DNA of 64,000 nt from Streptomyces sp. R28 (GTDB lineage: Bacteria > Actinomycetota > Actinomycetes > Streptomycetales > Streptomycetaceae), in assembly GCF_041052385.1 (NCBI RefSeq), contig NZ_CP163439.1, positions 10,405,001-10,469,000 of the forward strand, read 5' to 3'. Shown here in pieces: positions 1-7,425 of this stretch. Every line of letters starts with the position of its first letter. The first letter of the stretch is position 1. Position numbers and translations under genes: made by a program. The notes under the pieces were generated by a model. That model saw nothing but the letters and a program-made list of their open reading frames with translations, had not been told where the DNA came from and did no database searches.

Positions 1-1019
1 TAGCGGCGGCACAGGACCGCCAGCAGCTCGTGACCGGCGTGCGCGTACGTCGTCTCGTCGGCGTGCAGGACCGTGTCCCGGAAGCGGGGCTCCCGGGCGA
101 TCACGGCTTGAAGGAGCCGCTGTCCGGCCGCGCCGTCGATCAGCGTGCCGGGCTTGACGGTCCGCTTGTTGCGCAGGCCCAACGTGGAGGTGGCGAGGGG
201 GAGTTTGAGGTGCAGTGCGGGATCCGCGACCGTGGCGACGGTACGCATCGACAGGGTCGGCACGACCTCCAGGTGGGCGCGGTCGGAGAACACCGCGCCC
301 TCGGGGAGACCGGCGGCCGACAGCGCGTCGACGGTCAACGGATGGACGGGCAGGGCCACATGGGTGTCCCGCACCCCGGGCAGTCCGAGCGTCGCGGGCG
401 TGGGCCAGGACTGCGGGAGTGCGCCGGCCAGGGTGACCGACTCCCGGGGCACGGCGAGCCAGCGCAGTGCGAAACGCGGATGGAACTCCGGGGCGTACGC
501 GCGCAGTTGCTCCTCGGTCAGCCCGGAGCGGCCGCGCGCGGTCGGGTAGACGGGATGGTCGATGCGGGCGGCGAGGGTCTCGTACGCCAGAGTCCCGCCG
601 AGCCCGATCCGGTTCCCGATCCTGTCCATGACCTCCGTACGCGTCGCTGCGTGCAGCCGCAGGGTGGCCAGCGTCTGCCGGCACTCCTCGGCGAAGGCGT
701 CGAAGCCGCCCTGGTCCTGCGACTCGGCCAGCGCACGCAGCGCGCTCAGCACGGAGTCGCACGACGTCAGCTCGGCACCGTCCGACTCACGCACGAGGAG
801 CGGCAGCCGGGCGGCGTACTCGCACTGGTAGCCGTCCTCGGTGACGGGCAGCAACAGGGCGTCGTCGCTTGTGGCCGCCAGGCGTATCCAGGGACCGTCC
901 GGCCGCTGCGTCAGCGTGCCCTTCGTGCGCAGCCCGACCACGTCCTCGCGCAGCAGGGCGCTGAGCACCCGGGTGAGCAGCTCCGCCTCGCAGGTGTCCG
1001 TCAGGGGCGGTGCGGTCAC
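1..1019 (-). CDS. IucA/IucC-family siderophore synthetase (partial, C-terminus beyond left edge)
   Basis: NRPS-independent siderophore (NIS) synthetase, which condenses a carboxylate such as citrate with an amine or alcohol using ATP. Only about 339 N-terminal residues lie in the window; family members are usually near 600. Visible signatures are the segment DHPVYPTARGRSGL, a second VHP motif, SMRT, and KLPLATSTLGLRNKRT, all typical of the IucA/IucC N-terminal domain. The GTG start at 1019 overlaps the stop of the upstream ATP-grasp gene (GTGA), so the two are translationally coupled. It lies downstream of an iron-siderophore importer, which supports a role in making the matching siderophore. 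The product cannot be named from what is visible. Confidence 0.88.
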   Translation of the reverse strand, partial: MTAPPLTDTCEAELLTRVLSALLREDVVGLRTKGTLTQRPDGPWIRLAATSDDALLLPVTEDGYQCEYAARLPLLVRESDGAELTSCDSVLSALRALAESQDQGGFDAFAEECRQTLATLRLHAATRTEVMDRIGNRIGLGGTLAYETLAARIDHPVYPTARGRSGLTEEQLRAYAPEFHPRFALRWLAVPRESVTLAGALPQSWPTPATLGLPGVRDTHVALPVHPLTVDALSAAGLPEGAVFSDRAHLEVVPTLSMRTVATVADPALHLKLPLATSTLGLRNKRTVKPGTLIDGAAGQRLLQAVIAREPRFRDTVLHADETTYAHAGHELLAVLCRR

Positions 1020-2191
1020 GGCTGGATCTCCCAGCGCCGCTCGGCCAGGAAGTCGGCCACCACCCGGTCCACGGTCGGCTGGTCGGTGCCGGAGGCCCGC
1101 AGGACGCCGAGGTAGTCGCGGTTGGTCCCGTACAGCTCGTGCCGCTCGCCCACCGCACGCAGGGGACGGTACGTCAGATGCACGCCGTCGACCGTGAGGT
1201 CGGTGGCCGCGGGGGCGCCGATCAGCGTGCCGGCGCGGTCGGCGCACGGGTACTCCAGGCGAGCCGCGCCGTCGCGACGGGTGCCCAGGTCGGCCGGGAG
1301 GGGGTCGCCGAGGTGGGTGCGCAGGATGTGCTCGAAGAGCGGGATCTCCAGCAGCCGGGCCAGCAGCAGATCGCACTGGTCGCCGATGGCACGGTAGTTG
1401 ACCTCGATGATCCGCGCCCGCCCGTCGTGCACCACGAACTCGGTGTGGCAGGCGCCGAACCCGACGCCCAGCGCGTCCAGTTGCTCCAGGACCTGCGCGA
1501 CGACCGGCTCGGGGTGGGCGGGAACGAAGGTGAGACGCTCCTCGATGAAGTACGGCGGTGGCGACAGCTCGGTGTGGAAGCCGCCCAGCACATGGCGGAG
1601 GCTGCCGTCGCCGAGGGTCTCCAGGGTGAACAGGTCGCCCGGCAGGTACTCCTCTACGACGAGGACGGCACCCGGTCGGCGCTCCAGGATGGCCTTGGTA
1701 CGCGTCACCAGTTCTTCGGGGCCGTCGACGAGGACCACGTCCTCGGAGGCCACGCCCTCACGCGGCTTGACCACACAGGGGTACGGCGCGTCGCCGGGCG
1801 CGACCGGTTCGGTCAGCTCGGCCGACCACACGGTGTCCACGCCGGCCGTCGCGAGCCGGCGGCGCATCTCGGCCTTGTCCTTGCAGCGCAGGGTGGCCCG
1901 CCAGTCCTTGCCGGGGAGTCCGAAGTAGGCGGCGGCCAGGGCGGCCTGGGTCTGGAGGTGGTCGCTGTTGGTGAAGACGGCGTCGGGCCGGTGGTGCGTC
2001 GAGATCCGGGTGATCACGGCGCGGAAGTCACGGACGTCGCACTGCAGGATCTCGACGTCCGGGTAGACGCGGCGGTGGGCCTCGGGCTGGTCGGTCAGGA
2101 CGGTGACGTCCAGGCCCAGCCGGGCCGCGGCGGGCAGGAAGCCCTCGGTGACGGAGTCGGTCGGATTGAGCGCGAGCAGGTACAGGCGCAT
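1016..2191 (-). CDS. ATP-grasp ligase of siderophore locus
   Basis: 391-residue ATP-grasp enzyme, expected to activate a carboxylate as acyl phosphate and join it to an amine. The N-terminal Rossmann-like part (residues 1-100) leads into the nucleotide-binding segment VVKPREGVASEDVVLV, the hinge VEEYLPGDLF and the metal-binding FVVHDGRARIIEVNYR. It is coupled by a GTGA overlap to the IucA/IucC synthetase, so the pair probably builds or finishes one siderophore. A terminator-like hairpin separates it from the upstream binding-protein gene. ATP-grasp partners are uncommon among NIS pathways, so the chemistry is open: it might make an amino-acid building block or a peptide bond. Family assignment is firm, substrate unknown. 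Confidence 0.85.
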   Translation of the reverse strand: MRLYLLALNPTDSVTEGFLPAAARLGLDVTVLTDQPEAHRRVYPDVEILQCDVRDFRAVITRISTHHRPDAVFTNSDHLQTQAALAAAYFGLPGKDWRATLRCKDKAEMRRRLATAGVDTVWSAELTEPVAPGDAPYPCVVKPREGVASEDVVLVDGPEELVTRTKAILERRPGAVLVVEEYLPGDLFTLETLGDGSLRHVLGGFHTELSPPPYFIEERLTFVPAHPEPVVAQVLEQLDALGVGFGACHTEFVVHDGRARIIEVNYRAIGDQCDLLLARLLEIPLFEHILRTHLGDPLPADLGTRRDGAARLEYPCADRAGTLIGAPAATDLTVDGVHLTYRPLRAVGERHELYGTNRDYLGVLRASGTDQPTVDRVVADFLAERRWEIQP

Positions 2192-2226
2192 GGCAGAGGG
2201 ACAACTTCCGCTAGCGGGTGGGGGGT

Positions 2227-2266
2227 TGGGGGCGGGCCCTGCCGGTCCGGGCGAGGGGCCCGCCCC
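2227..2266 (-). terminator. Hairpin between importer and synthetase genes
   Basis: A perfect 12-bp inverted repeat (GGGGGCGGGCCC at 2227-2238 with its complement at 2255-2266) and a 16-nt loop lie between the binding-protein stop and the ATP-grasp start. There is no U-tract, which is normal for Streptomyces. It could terminate or attenuate the iron-controlled importer transcript, limiting read-through into the biosynthetic genes. Confidence 0.6.
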
Positions 2267-2281
2267 CGTGAACAGCGGCGG

Positions 2282-3295
2282 CTACTTCGCCGGGAGCTCC
2301 ACGCCGGTGGCCTTCGCCACGTCCTTGAGCATCTCCTCGGCGGCCTGGACGCCGATGCCGGACATCCACGTCTCGTCCGGCACCTCGAAGACCTTGCCGT
2401 CCTTCACGGCCGGGAGGTCCTTCCACACCGGGTTGGAGACGACCTGCTTCTTCTGGGTCTTGTCCTCCGCGTCGGCGGCCGTGACGAAGATCAGGTCGGC
2501 GTCGGCCTGGTCGATCTCCTCGGGGCTGACGTCCTTCATCGTGACCTCGGGGTCGCTGGAGATCTGCGACTTGGGCCGCTGGAAGCCGATGTCGTTCAGG
2601 ACGACACCGCTGTAGGAGTTGGTCTGGTACAGGCGGGTCGGACCGGCGATGAAGCGGACCACGGACGCGGTCGGCATGGTGCCGCCGTCCTTCTTCTTGA
2701 TGGCCGCACCGAGCGCCTTGGCCTGCGTCTCGTACTCCTTCAGCTTGGCCGTGGCCTCCTTCTCCAGGCCCAGCGCCTCGGCGTGGACCTTCAGGTTCTC
2801 CTTCCAGACACCGCCGGTGGTCTCGGTGAAGACGGTCGGGGCGATGGCGCTGAGCTTGTCGTAGACCTTCTCGTGCCGGACCTTGGAGGACAGGATCAGA
2901 TCGGGCTTCAGCGAGGCGATCTTCTCCAGGTTCGGCTCCAGCAGCGGACCGACGTCGACGGTGTTCTTGAGCTCGCCGTCCAGGTACGTCGGGAAGCCGC
3001 CTGAAGTCTTGAAGTGCGGGGCGACCGCGCCGACCGGGTCGATGCCGAGCAGGGTGACGTCGTCCAGCTCACCGGTGTCGAGCACGACGACCCGCTTCGG
3101 CTGGGACGGGATCTTCACGTCGCCCATCACGGTCTTGACGGTGCGCGGGAAGGCGGAGCTGTCGCCCGCGGCCTTGGCCGCGTCGGTCTTGTCGGAGGAG
3201 TCCTCGCTGCCACAGGCGGCCAGAACGGCCGTACCGAGCAGGACGGAGAGCAGCACGGCGAGAAGCCGGCCGATTCCGCGCAGGGGAGAGCGCAT
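2282..3295 (-). CDS. Iron-siderophore ABC transporter substrate-binding lipoprotein
   Basis: 337-residue FecB/FepB-type binding protein (Peripla_BP_2). It has a basic N-terminus, a hydrophobic stretch and a lipobox ending LAAC at about residue 28, so it should be anchored outside the membrane and deliver ferric siderophore to the FecCD permeases. The body shows the family pattern: PKRVVVLDTGELDDVTLLGI at the start of the first lobe and EKIASLKPDLILSS in the middle. I chose the ATG at 3295; a TTG two codons upstream is possible. It follows the ATPase gene by 33 bp and is the last importer gene before the 2227-2266 hairpin. Confidence 0.93.
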   Translation of the reverse strand: MRSPLRGIGRLLAVLLSVLLGTAVLAACGSEDSSDKTDAAKAAGDSSAFPRTVKTVMGDVKIPSQPKRVVVLDTGELDDVTLLGIDPVGAVAPHFKTSGGFPTYLDGELKNTVDVGPLLEPNLEKIASLKPDLILSSKVRHEKVYDKLSAIAPTVFTETTGGVWKENLKVHAEALGLEKEATAKLKEYETQAKALGAAIKKKDGGTMPTASVVRFIAGPTRLYQTNSYSGVVLNDIGFQRPKSQISSDPEVTMKDVSPEEIDQADADLIFVTAADAEDKTQKKQVVSNPVWKDLPAVKDGKVFEVPDETWMSGIGVQAAEEMLKDVAKATGVELPAK

Positions 3296-3328
3296 GAACA
3301 ATGGGGTCTTTCTGTGAGTGGGGAGTGA

Positions 3329-4195
3329 TCACGCAGTCGCGGCGGTATGCCGCACCGCGCTGCTCTTCGGGATGACCAGCGGGGTGCCGGTCTCCGGGTC
3401 GGGAATCACCCGGCAGTCGACCTCGAACACGGACTTGACCAGCTCCGCGTCGAGAACGTCGGCCGGGGCGCCGGCGGCGGCGAGGCGGCCGTCCTTGAGG
3501 ACCACCATGTGGTCCGCGTATCGGGCGGCCTGACCGAGGTCGTGCAGCACCATCACCACGGTGCGGCCCGCCTCGGCGTGCAGGGTGGCGACCAGGTCGA
3601 GGACGTCGAGCTGGTGCCGCAGGTCGAGGAACGTGGTGGGCTCGTCGAGCAGGAGCAGCTCGGTGTCCTGCGCCAACGCCAGGGCGATCCAGGCGCGTTG
3701 CCGCTGACCGCCGGAGAGCTGGTCCACGGGGTGGTCACGCAGTGCCGTGGTGCCGGTGCGCTCCAGGGCTTCGTCGACGGCCTTCTGGTCGGCGGCCGAC
3801 CAGGGGCTGAGCAGCCGCTGATGGGGATAGCGGCCGAGTCGTACGAGCGCCTCGACGGTGATCGCCTCCGGAGTCACCGGCTGCTGCGGCAGCAGACCCA
3901 TGCGGCGGGCGAGGGAACGGGCGGACATACGGTGGATGTCGGCGCCGTCGAGCGCCACGGTGCCGGCGGCCGGGGTGAGAAGCCGGCTGAGCCCCCTCAA
4001 CAGGGTTGACTTGCCACAGGCGTTGGGGCCGACGATCGCCGTGACGGCGCCGCCCGGCAGGGTCAGGTCGAGACCGCCGACCACGATCCGGTCGCCGTAG
4101 CGCAGATCGAGGCCCTGCGTGGAGAGCTGGTTGGTGGTGGGGGGCATGTGCGGCTCCTGAAGACCGGTGGAGGGTTCGTGCCGGGTGCCGGTCAT
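3329..4195 (-). CDS. Iron-siderophore ABC transporter ATPase (FecE/FepC type)
   Basis: 288-residue cytoplasmic ATPase. Walker A GPNACGKST, signature LSGGQRQRAW and Walker B LLLLDEPTTFLD are intact, with the usual FecE layout and an H-loop in VLHDLGQAARYADH. It powers the two FecCD permeases encoded just upstream. The ATG at 4195 overlaps the permease stop (ATGA) and has AGAGGAG upstream. A second good start lies at 4147 (ATG, CAGGAG upstream) and would remove a 16-residue extension not needed by the fold. Confidence 0.95.
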   Translation of the reverse strand: MTGTRHEPSTGLQEPHMPPTTNQLSTQGLDLRYGDRIVVGGLDLTLPGGAVTAIVGPNACGKSTLLRGLSRLLTPAAGTVALDGADIHRMSARSLARRMGLLPQQPVTPEAITVEALVRLGRYPHQRLLSPWSAADQKAVDEALERTGTTALRDHPVDQLSGGQRQRAWIALALAQDTELLLLDEPTTFLDLRHQLDVLDLVATLHAEAGRTVVMVLHDLGQAARYADHMVVLKDGRLAAAGAPADVLDAELVKSVFEVDCRVIPDPETGTPLVIPKSSAVRHTAATA

Positions 4196-5241
4196 CGGTG
4201 ACTCCTCTGGACGGGCGAGCTCTGGCGCAGCATCAGCACCAGCAGCCAGGGCGCGCCGAGCGTGGCGGTCATCGCGCCGACCGGCAGCCCCTCGATCGGC
4301 AGCAGGTGCTGCACGACCAGGTCGGAGCCGAGCAGCAGCACCGCGCCGGTGAGCCCGGCGAGGGCGAGGGACGCGGCGGTCGGGGGCCCGGTGACGAACC
4401 GCACGATGTGCGGCACGGCGAGCGCCACGAACGTCACGGGCCCGGCGAGCGCGGCGGCCAGCGACGCCAACGCGACGGCGACGAAGAGCAGTTGGAGCCG
4501 AGCCGAGGACGTACGGAGGCCGAGCGCGCCCGCCGAGTCATCGCCGAGGTCGAGCACGGCGAGCCTGCGATGCATCACGAGTGCGGTGGCGAACACGAGC
4601 ACCATGGCGGCGCTCGCTTCCCACACCTCCGTCCAGGTCCGCCCGTACACCGAGCCGGTGATCCACTGCAGCGCCGAGCCGGCGAGCTCGGCCGGGAAGC
4701 GCACGACCATCAGGTTCACCGCGGCGGCCAGACCCGCCTGCACGGCGAGTCCGGTGAGCACCAGCCGGGTGACCGCGAGCCCGGAGCGCCAGGCGAACAC
4801 GCCGAGCAGCAGCGCGGCGAGCAGCCCACCGCTCAGTGCCCCGACGGGGATCAGCGCCTGCGAGGCCCCGGCCGCGATCAGCGCGACCGCGCCCAGCGCC
4901 GCGCCGCCGGTTATTCCCATGACATCGGGCGACGCCAGCGGATTGCGGAACAGTCGCTGCAACACCAGGCCCGCGGCGCCCAGTCCGGCACCGGCGACGA
5001 TCGCCGCGACCGACCGCGGCGCCCGGAACTGCTGCACCACCAGCACGTCGCCCGGATCCCCGAGCCCGACCAGCGCGCGCAGCGCCGTGCTCGCGGGCAT
5101 CGGTATCTCACCCGTTGTCAGGGACACGGTGAGCAGCACGAACAGGAGGGCCAGACCGGTCGTGGCGAACACCAGGACGCGGCGCCGGACGCGGGCACGG
5201 GACGTGGACCTGGCCTGCACGGACACGACCGCGGCGCTCAT
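4192..5241 (-). CDS. Iron-siderophore ABC transporter permease (FecCD family), second subunit
   Basis: 349-residue integral membrane protein of the FecCD/BtuC family with about nine or ten hydrophobic segments. Hallmarks include RAPRSVAAIVAGAGLGAAG, the conserved FRNPLASPDVMGITGGA loop, and GPVTFVALAVPHIVR, the region that contacts the ATPase. The ATG at 5241 overlaps the stop of the first permease gene (ATGA), and its own stop overlaps the ATPase start, so three membrane and ATPase subunits are coupled. It pairs with the 5238-6266 product to form the channel. Confidence 0.94.
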   Translation of the reverse strand: MSAAVVSVQARSTSRARVRRRVLVFATTGLALLFVLLTVSLTTGEIPMPASTALRALVGLGDPGDVLVVQQFRAPRSVAAIVAGAGLGAAGLVLQRLFRNPLASPDVMGITGGAALGAVALIAAGASQALIPVGALSGGLLAALLLGVFAWRSGLAVTRLVLTGLAVQAGLAAAVNLMVVRFPAELAGSALQWITGSVYGRTWTEVWEASAAMVLVFATALVMHRRLAVLDLGDDSAGALGLRTSSARLQLLFVAVALASLAAALAGPVTFVALAVPHIVRFVTGPPTAASLALAGLTGAVLLLGSDLVVQHLLPIEGLPVGAMTATLGAPWLLVLMLRQSSPVQRSHR

Positions 5242-6266
5242 CGGGCCACCCTCCGTGCCAGCAGCGCCAACAGCGGCGCACCCAGGAACGCGGTCACGAT
5301 GCCGACCTCCAACTCCGAGGGACGGATCACCATCCGGCCGAGCACATCGGCCGTGAGCAACAGCAGGGGCCCCGCGATCAGACAGCCGGGCACCAGCAGT
5401 CGGTGGTCGCCGCCGAGCAGCGGCCGTACGAGATGGGGCGCGGCGAGCCCGATGAAGGCGACCGGACCGGCCACCGCGACCGCCGACCCGGCGAGCAGGA
5501 TGACCGCGATGCCGCCGGCCAGCCGGATCCGGGCCACCGGAACGCCGAGCGCCTGGGCCGAATCGTCGCCCAGGGCAAGGGCGTTGAGGGCGGGGGAGAC
5601 CGCCAGTGCGACCACCAGGCCGAGCAGCAGGGTCGGCAGTACCGGCCACAGCACGTCGAGGGTGCGGCCGGACAGTGATCCGGCCAGCCAGAAGCGGGCC
5701 TCGTCCAGCGTGCGCTGGTTCATCAGCATCACCGCCGACGTCCAGGACAGCAGCACGAGTTGGAGCACGGTGCCGCCCAACGCCAGCCGTACGGGGTCGA
5801 TGTCTCCGGCGCGGCGGGCGAGGGCCTGTGCGAACAGGGCGGCGCCGCCCGCTCCGGCGAACGCGAACCACACGTACTGGGCAGGGCTGTTGAGCTTCAG
5901 CGCGAAGATGGCGACGACGACCGCGAACCCGGCGCCCGCGTTGATGCCGAGCGTGGTCGGCGAGGCGAGCGGATTGCGGGTGATGCCCTGGGCGACGGCG
6001 CCGGCGACACCGAGAGCGGCTCCGACGGCGAGTCCGATGACGGTGCGCGGCAGGCGCAGTCCGGTCACCACGAGGGCGTCGCGGCCATGGGCGTCGCCGA
6101 ACAGCGCGTCCGTCACTGTGGACAGGGGCACCGAACGGGCGCCGAGGGCGAGACTCAGTGCGGTGCAGAGCGCCAAGGCCCCGATGCCGAAGAGGAAAAG
6201 CGGTATGTGCCTCAGGGCACGGAAGGACACACCTATGGGGGGTGCGTCCTGGTTGGTCGCAGTCAC
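5238..6266 (-). CDS. Iron-siderophore ABC transporter permease (FecCD family), first subunit
   Basis: 342-residue FecCD permease and first gene of the importer operon. It shows RLPRTVIGLAVGAALGVAG, the loop ITRNPLASPTTLGINAGAG and GPVAFIGLAAPHLVR. Together with the adjacent permease it forms the transmembrane pore for ferric siderophore. A near-consensus iron box lies 12 bp upstream of its start, which fits repression by a DmdR/IdeR-type regulator when iron is plentiful. Everything downstream to the binding protein, and possibly the synthetases, should follow this promoter. Confidence 0.94.
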   Translation of the reverse strand: MTATNQDAPPIGVSFRALRHIPLFLFGIGALALCTALSLALGARSVPLSTVTDALFGDAHGRDALVVTGLRLPRTVIGLAVGAALGVAGAVAQGITRNPLASPTTLGINAGAGFAVVVAIFALKLNSPAQYVWFAFAGAGGAALFAQALARRAGDIDPVRLALGGTVLQLVLLSWTSAVMLMNQRTLDEARFWLAGSLSGRTLDVLWPVLPTLLLGLVVALAVSPALNALALGDDSAQALGVPVARIRLAGGIAVILLAGSAVAVAGPVAFIGLAAPHLVRPLLGGDHRLLVPGCLIAGPLLLLTADVLGRMVIRPSELEVGIVTAFLGAPLLALLARRVAR

Positions 6267-6277
6267 AAGCAGTCAGA

Positions 6278-6296
6278 TTAGGTTAGCCTTGCTTTA
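6278..6296. promoter_or_regulatory. Iron box (DmdR/IdeR-type operator) for importer operon
   Basis: TTAGGTTAGCCTTGCTTTA matches the actinobacterial iron-box consensus TTAGGTTAGGCTAACCTAA at 14 of 19 positions, with the left half perfect. It sits immediately upstream of the first FecCD gene in the divergent promoter shared with the FhuF-like gene. Confidence 0.8.
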
Positions 6297-6385
6297 GGCA
6301 CAACTGCTGTGGGTTCGCTGTGACATGCGCAATAGATGATCGCCGCACCTTGTGCGACCTGGCCGTTTTCGTGTGATCATGGATG

Positions 6386-6404
6386 TAAGGCAAGCCTTGC
6401 CTAG
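6386..6404. promoter_or_regulatory. Second iron box, FhuF-like gene side
   Basis: TAAGGCAAGCCTTGCCTAG contains the perfect dyad AGGCAAG-C-CTTGCCT (6388-6402) and matches the iron-box consensus at 12 of 19 positions. It lies 34 bp upstream of the FhuF-like start, so both divergent transcripts probably respond to iron. Confidence 0.7.
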
Positions 6405-6437
6405 CTGGTTCTGTTGAAGCCTCGCACAGGAGTGCCG

Positions 6438-7283
6438 ATGCCCGTGGCCCTGAAGCCCTCGCCGACCGGCGCCGTCACGCGCACGCTCGGTGACGTCTAC
6501 GGGCGCCTGACGGACATGTGTGACGTCCTGTCCGTGCGCGTCGCCGAACCCGGCACCGAGGCGGCCCGAGCGGGGGTGGGCGCGGCGGAGCTGACGCAGG
6601 ACCAGTCCGTGCTGGACGCCTTCGTCGAGGCCGAGGCGGCCCGCATCCAGGAGCGCTACGGGAAGGTGCCGCGCCGTCATGTCGCCGCCTCCCGCGCCCT
6701 GCACGACTACGCATGGTCCGTCTCGCTGTTGATGAGCGGGGTCTGGTATCTGGAGCGCCGGGTGCCCCGGATCCGGCCCGAGGATCTGCGGCTGGACCTT
6801 GCCACGGCCGAGTTCACGCTCGTTCCCGGTACCGATCTGACCTGCCTGGCCGACGACCCTGTCGGGGCGCTCCCGGGAGTGGTGACGGTTCCTCATGAAG
6901 AGGCGCTGCGCGCCGGGTTGAGGGCCGCGGTCGCCGAGCACATGGAGCCGCTCCTGACCGCGATCGGCCCCACCGCACGGCGTGGCTCCCGCGCCCTGTG
7001 GGGCATGGTCGCCGACGACATGGTCTCCGGCATCTGGTACCTCGGCCGGACACTCGGCCGCGAGGACGACGCCGTACGGGCGGCCACCGAACTGCTGCCG
7101 ACGAGCCTGGCCCCGTACCCGGCCGGCGCCGGCTTCCGCCACCTGACGACCGAAGACGGGCACCGGCACCCGACGCGCACCCGCAGCGGCTGCTGCATGT
7201 ACTACACGATCCGTCCCGACGAGGCGTGCACCACCTGCCCCCGCACCAGCGACGCGGAACGGCTGCGCCGGCTGCAGGGCTGA
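6438..7283 (+). CDS. FhuF-like ferric-siderophore reductase with C-terminal 2Fe-2S site
   Basis: 281-residue protein of the FhuF / (2Fe-2S)-binding family, thought to reduce imported ferric siderophore in the cytoplasm and release Fe(II). The C-terminus has the cluster-binding pattern Cys-Cys-x10-Cys-x2-Cys (Cys252, 253, 264, 267) in SGCCMYYTIRPDEACTTC. I chose the ATG at 6438, preceded by AGGAG, over a TTG at 6414. It is divergent from the importer and shares the iron-box promoter, completing an uptake-and-release module. Confidence 0.85.
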   Translation: MPVALKPSPTGAVTRTLGDVYGRLTDMCDVLSVRVAEPGTEAARAGVGAAELTQDQSVLDAFVEAEAARIQERYGKVPRRHVAASRALHDYAWSVSLLMSGVWYLERRVPRIRPEDLRLDLATAEFTLVPGTDLTCLADDPVGALPGVVTVPHEEALRAGLRAAVAEHMEPLLTAIGPTARRGSRALWGMVADDMVSGIWYLGRTLGREDDAVRAATELLPTSLAPYPAGAGFRHLTTEDGHRHPTRTRSGCCMYYTIRPDEACTTCPRTSDAERLRRLQG

Positions 7284-7297
7284 AACGGCCTGTCGGC

Positions 7298-7383
7298 AGC
7301 GCCCAAAGGCGCGGGGCAGCAGTGAACATGCGGCTGTGCCGCGTGGGCGCGATCAGCCACGACGGCGCGGCGGACGACCGACG
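7298..7383. repeat. Streptomyces-type intergenic palindromic element between convergent genes
   Basis: The short space between the convergent FhuF-like and ABC exporter genes holds hairpins GCGCC-CAAA-GGCGC (7299-7312) and GCGGC-TGT-GCCGC (7330-7342), followed by GGGCGCGATCAGCCACGACG. From memory this wording recurs between genes in many Streptomyces genomes. It may act as a bidirectional terminator. No second copy was noticed in this window. Confidence 0.55.
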
Positions 7384-7425
7384 ACCCCTCGTGGCGCTTC
7401 CCTCGCGGCACCACCAGCGGAGCGC

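Noticed and set aside
1010..3004. Long plus-strand open frame of 664 codons
   Set aside because: Antisense shadow of the ATP-grasp and binding-protein genes; Gly/Arg/Val-rich without domains, and the minus-strand proteins are clear.
4198..6297. Plus-strand frame of 699 codons over the permeases
   Set aside because: Low-complexity mirror of two FecCD genes; no motifs and no start context.
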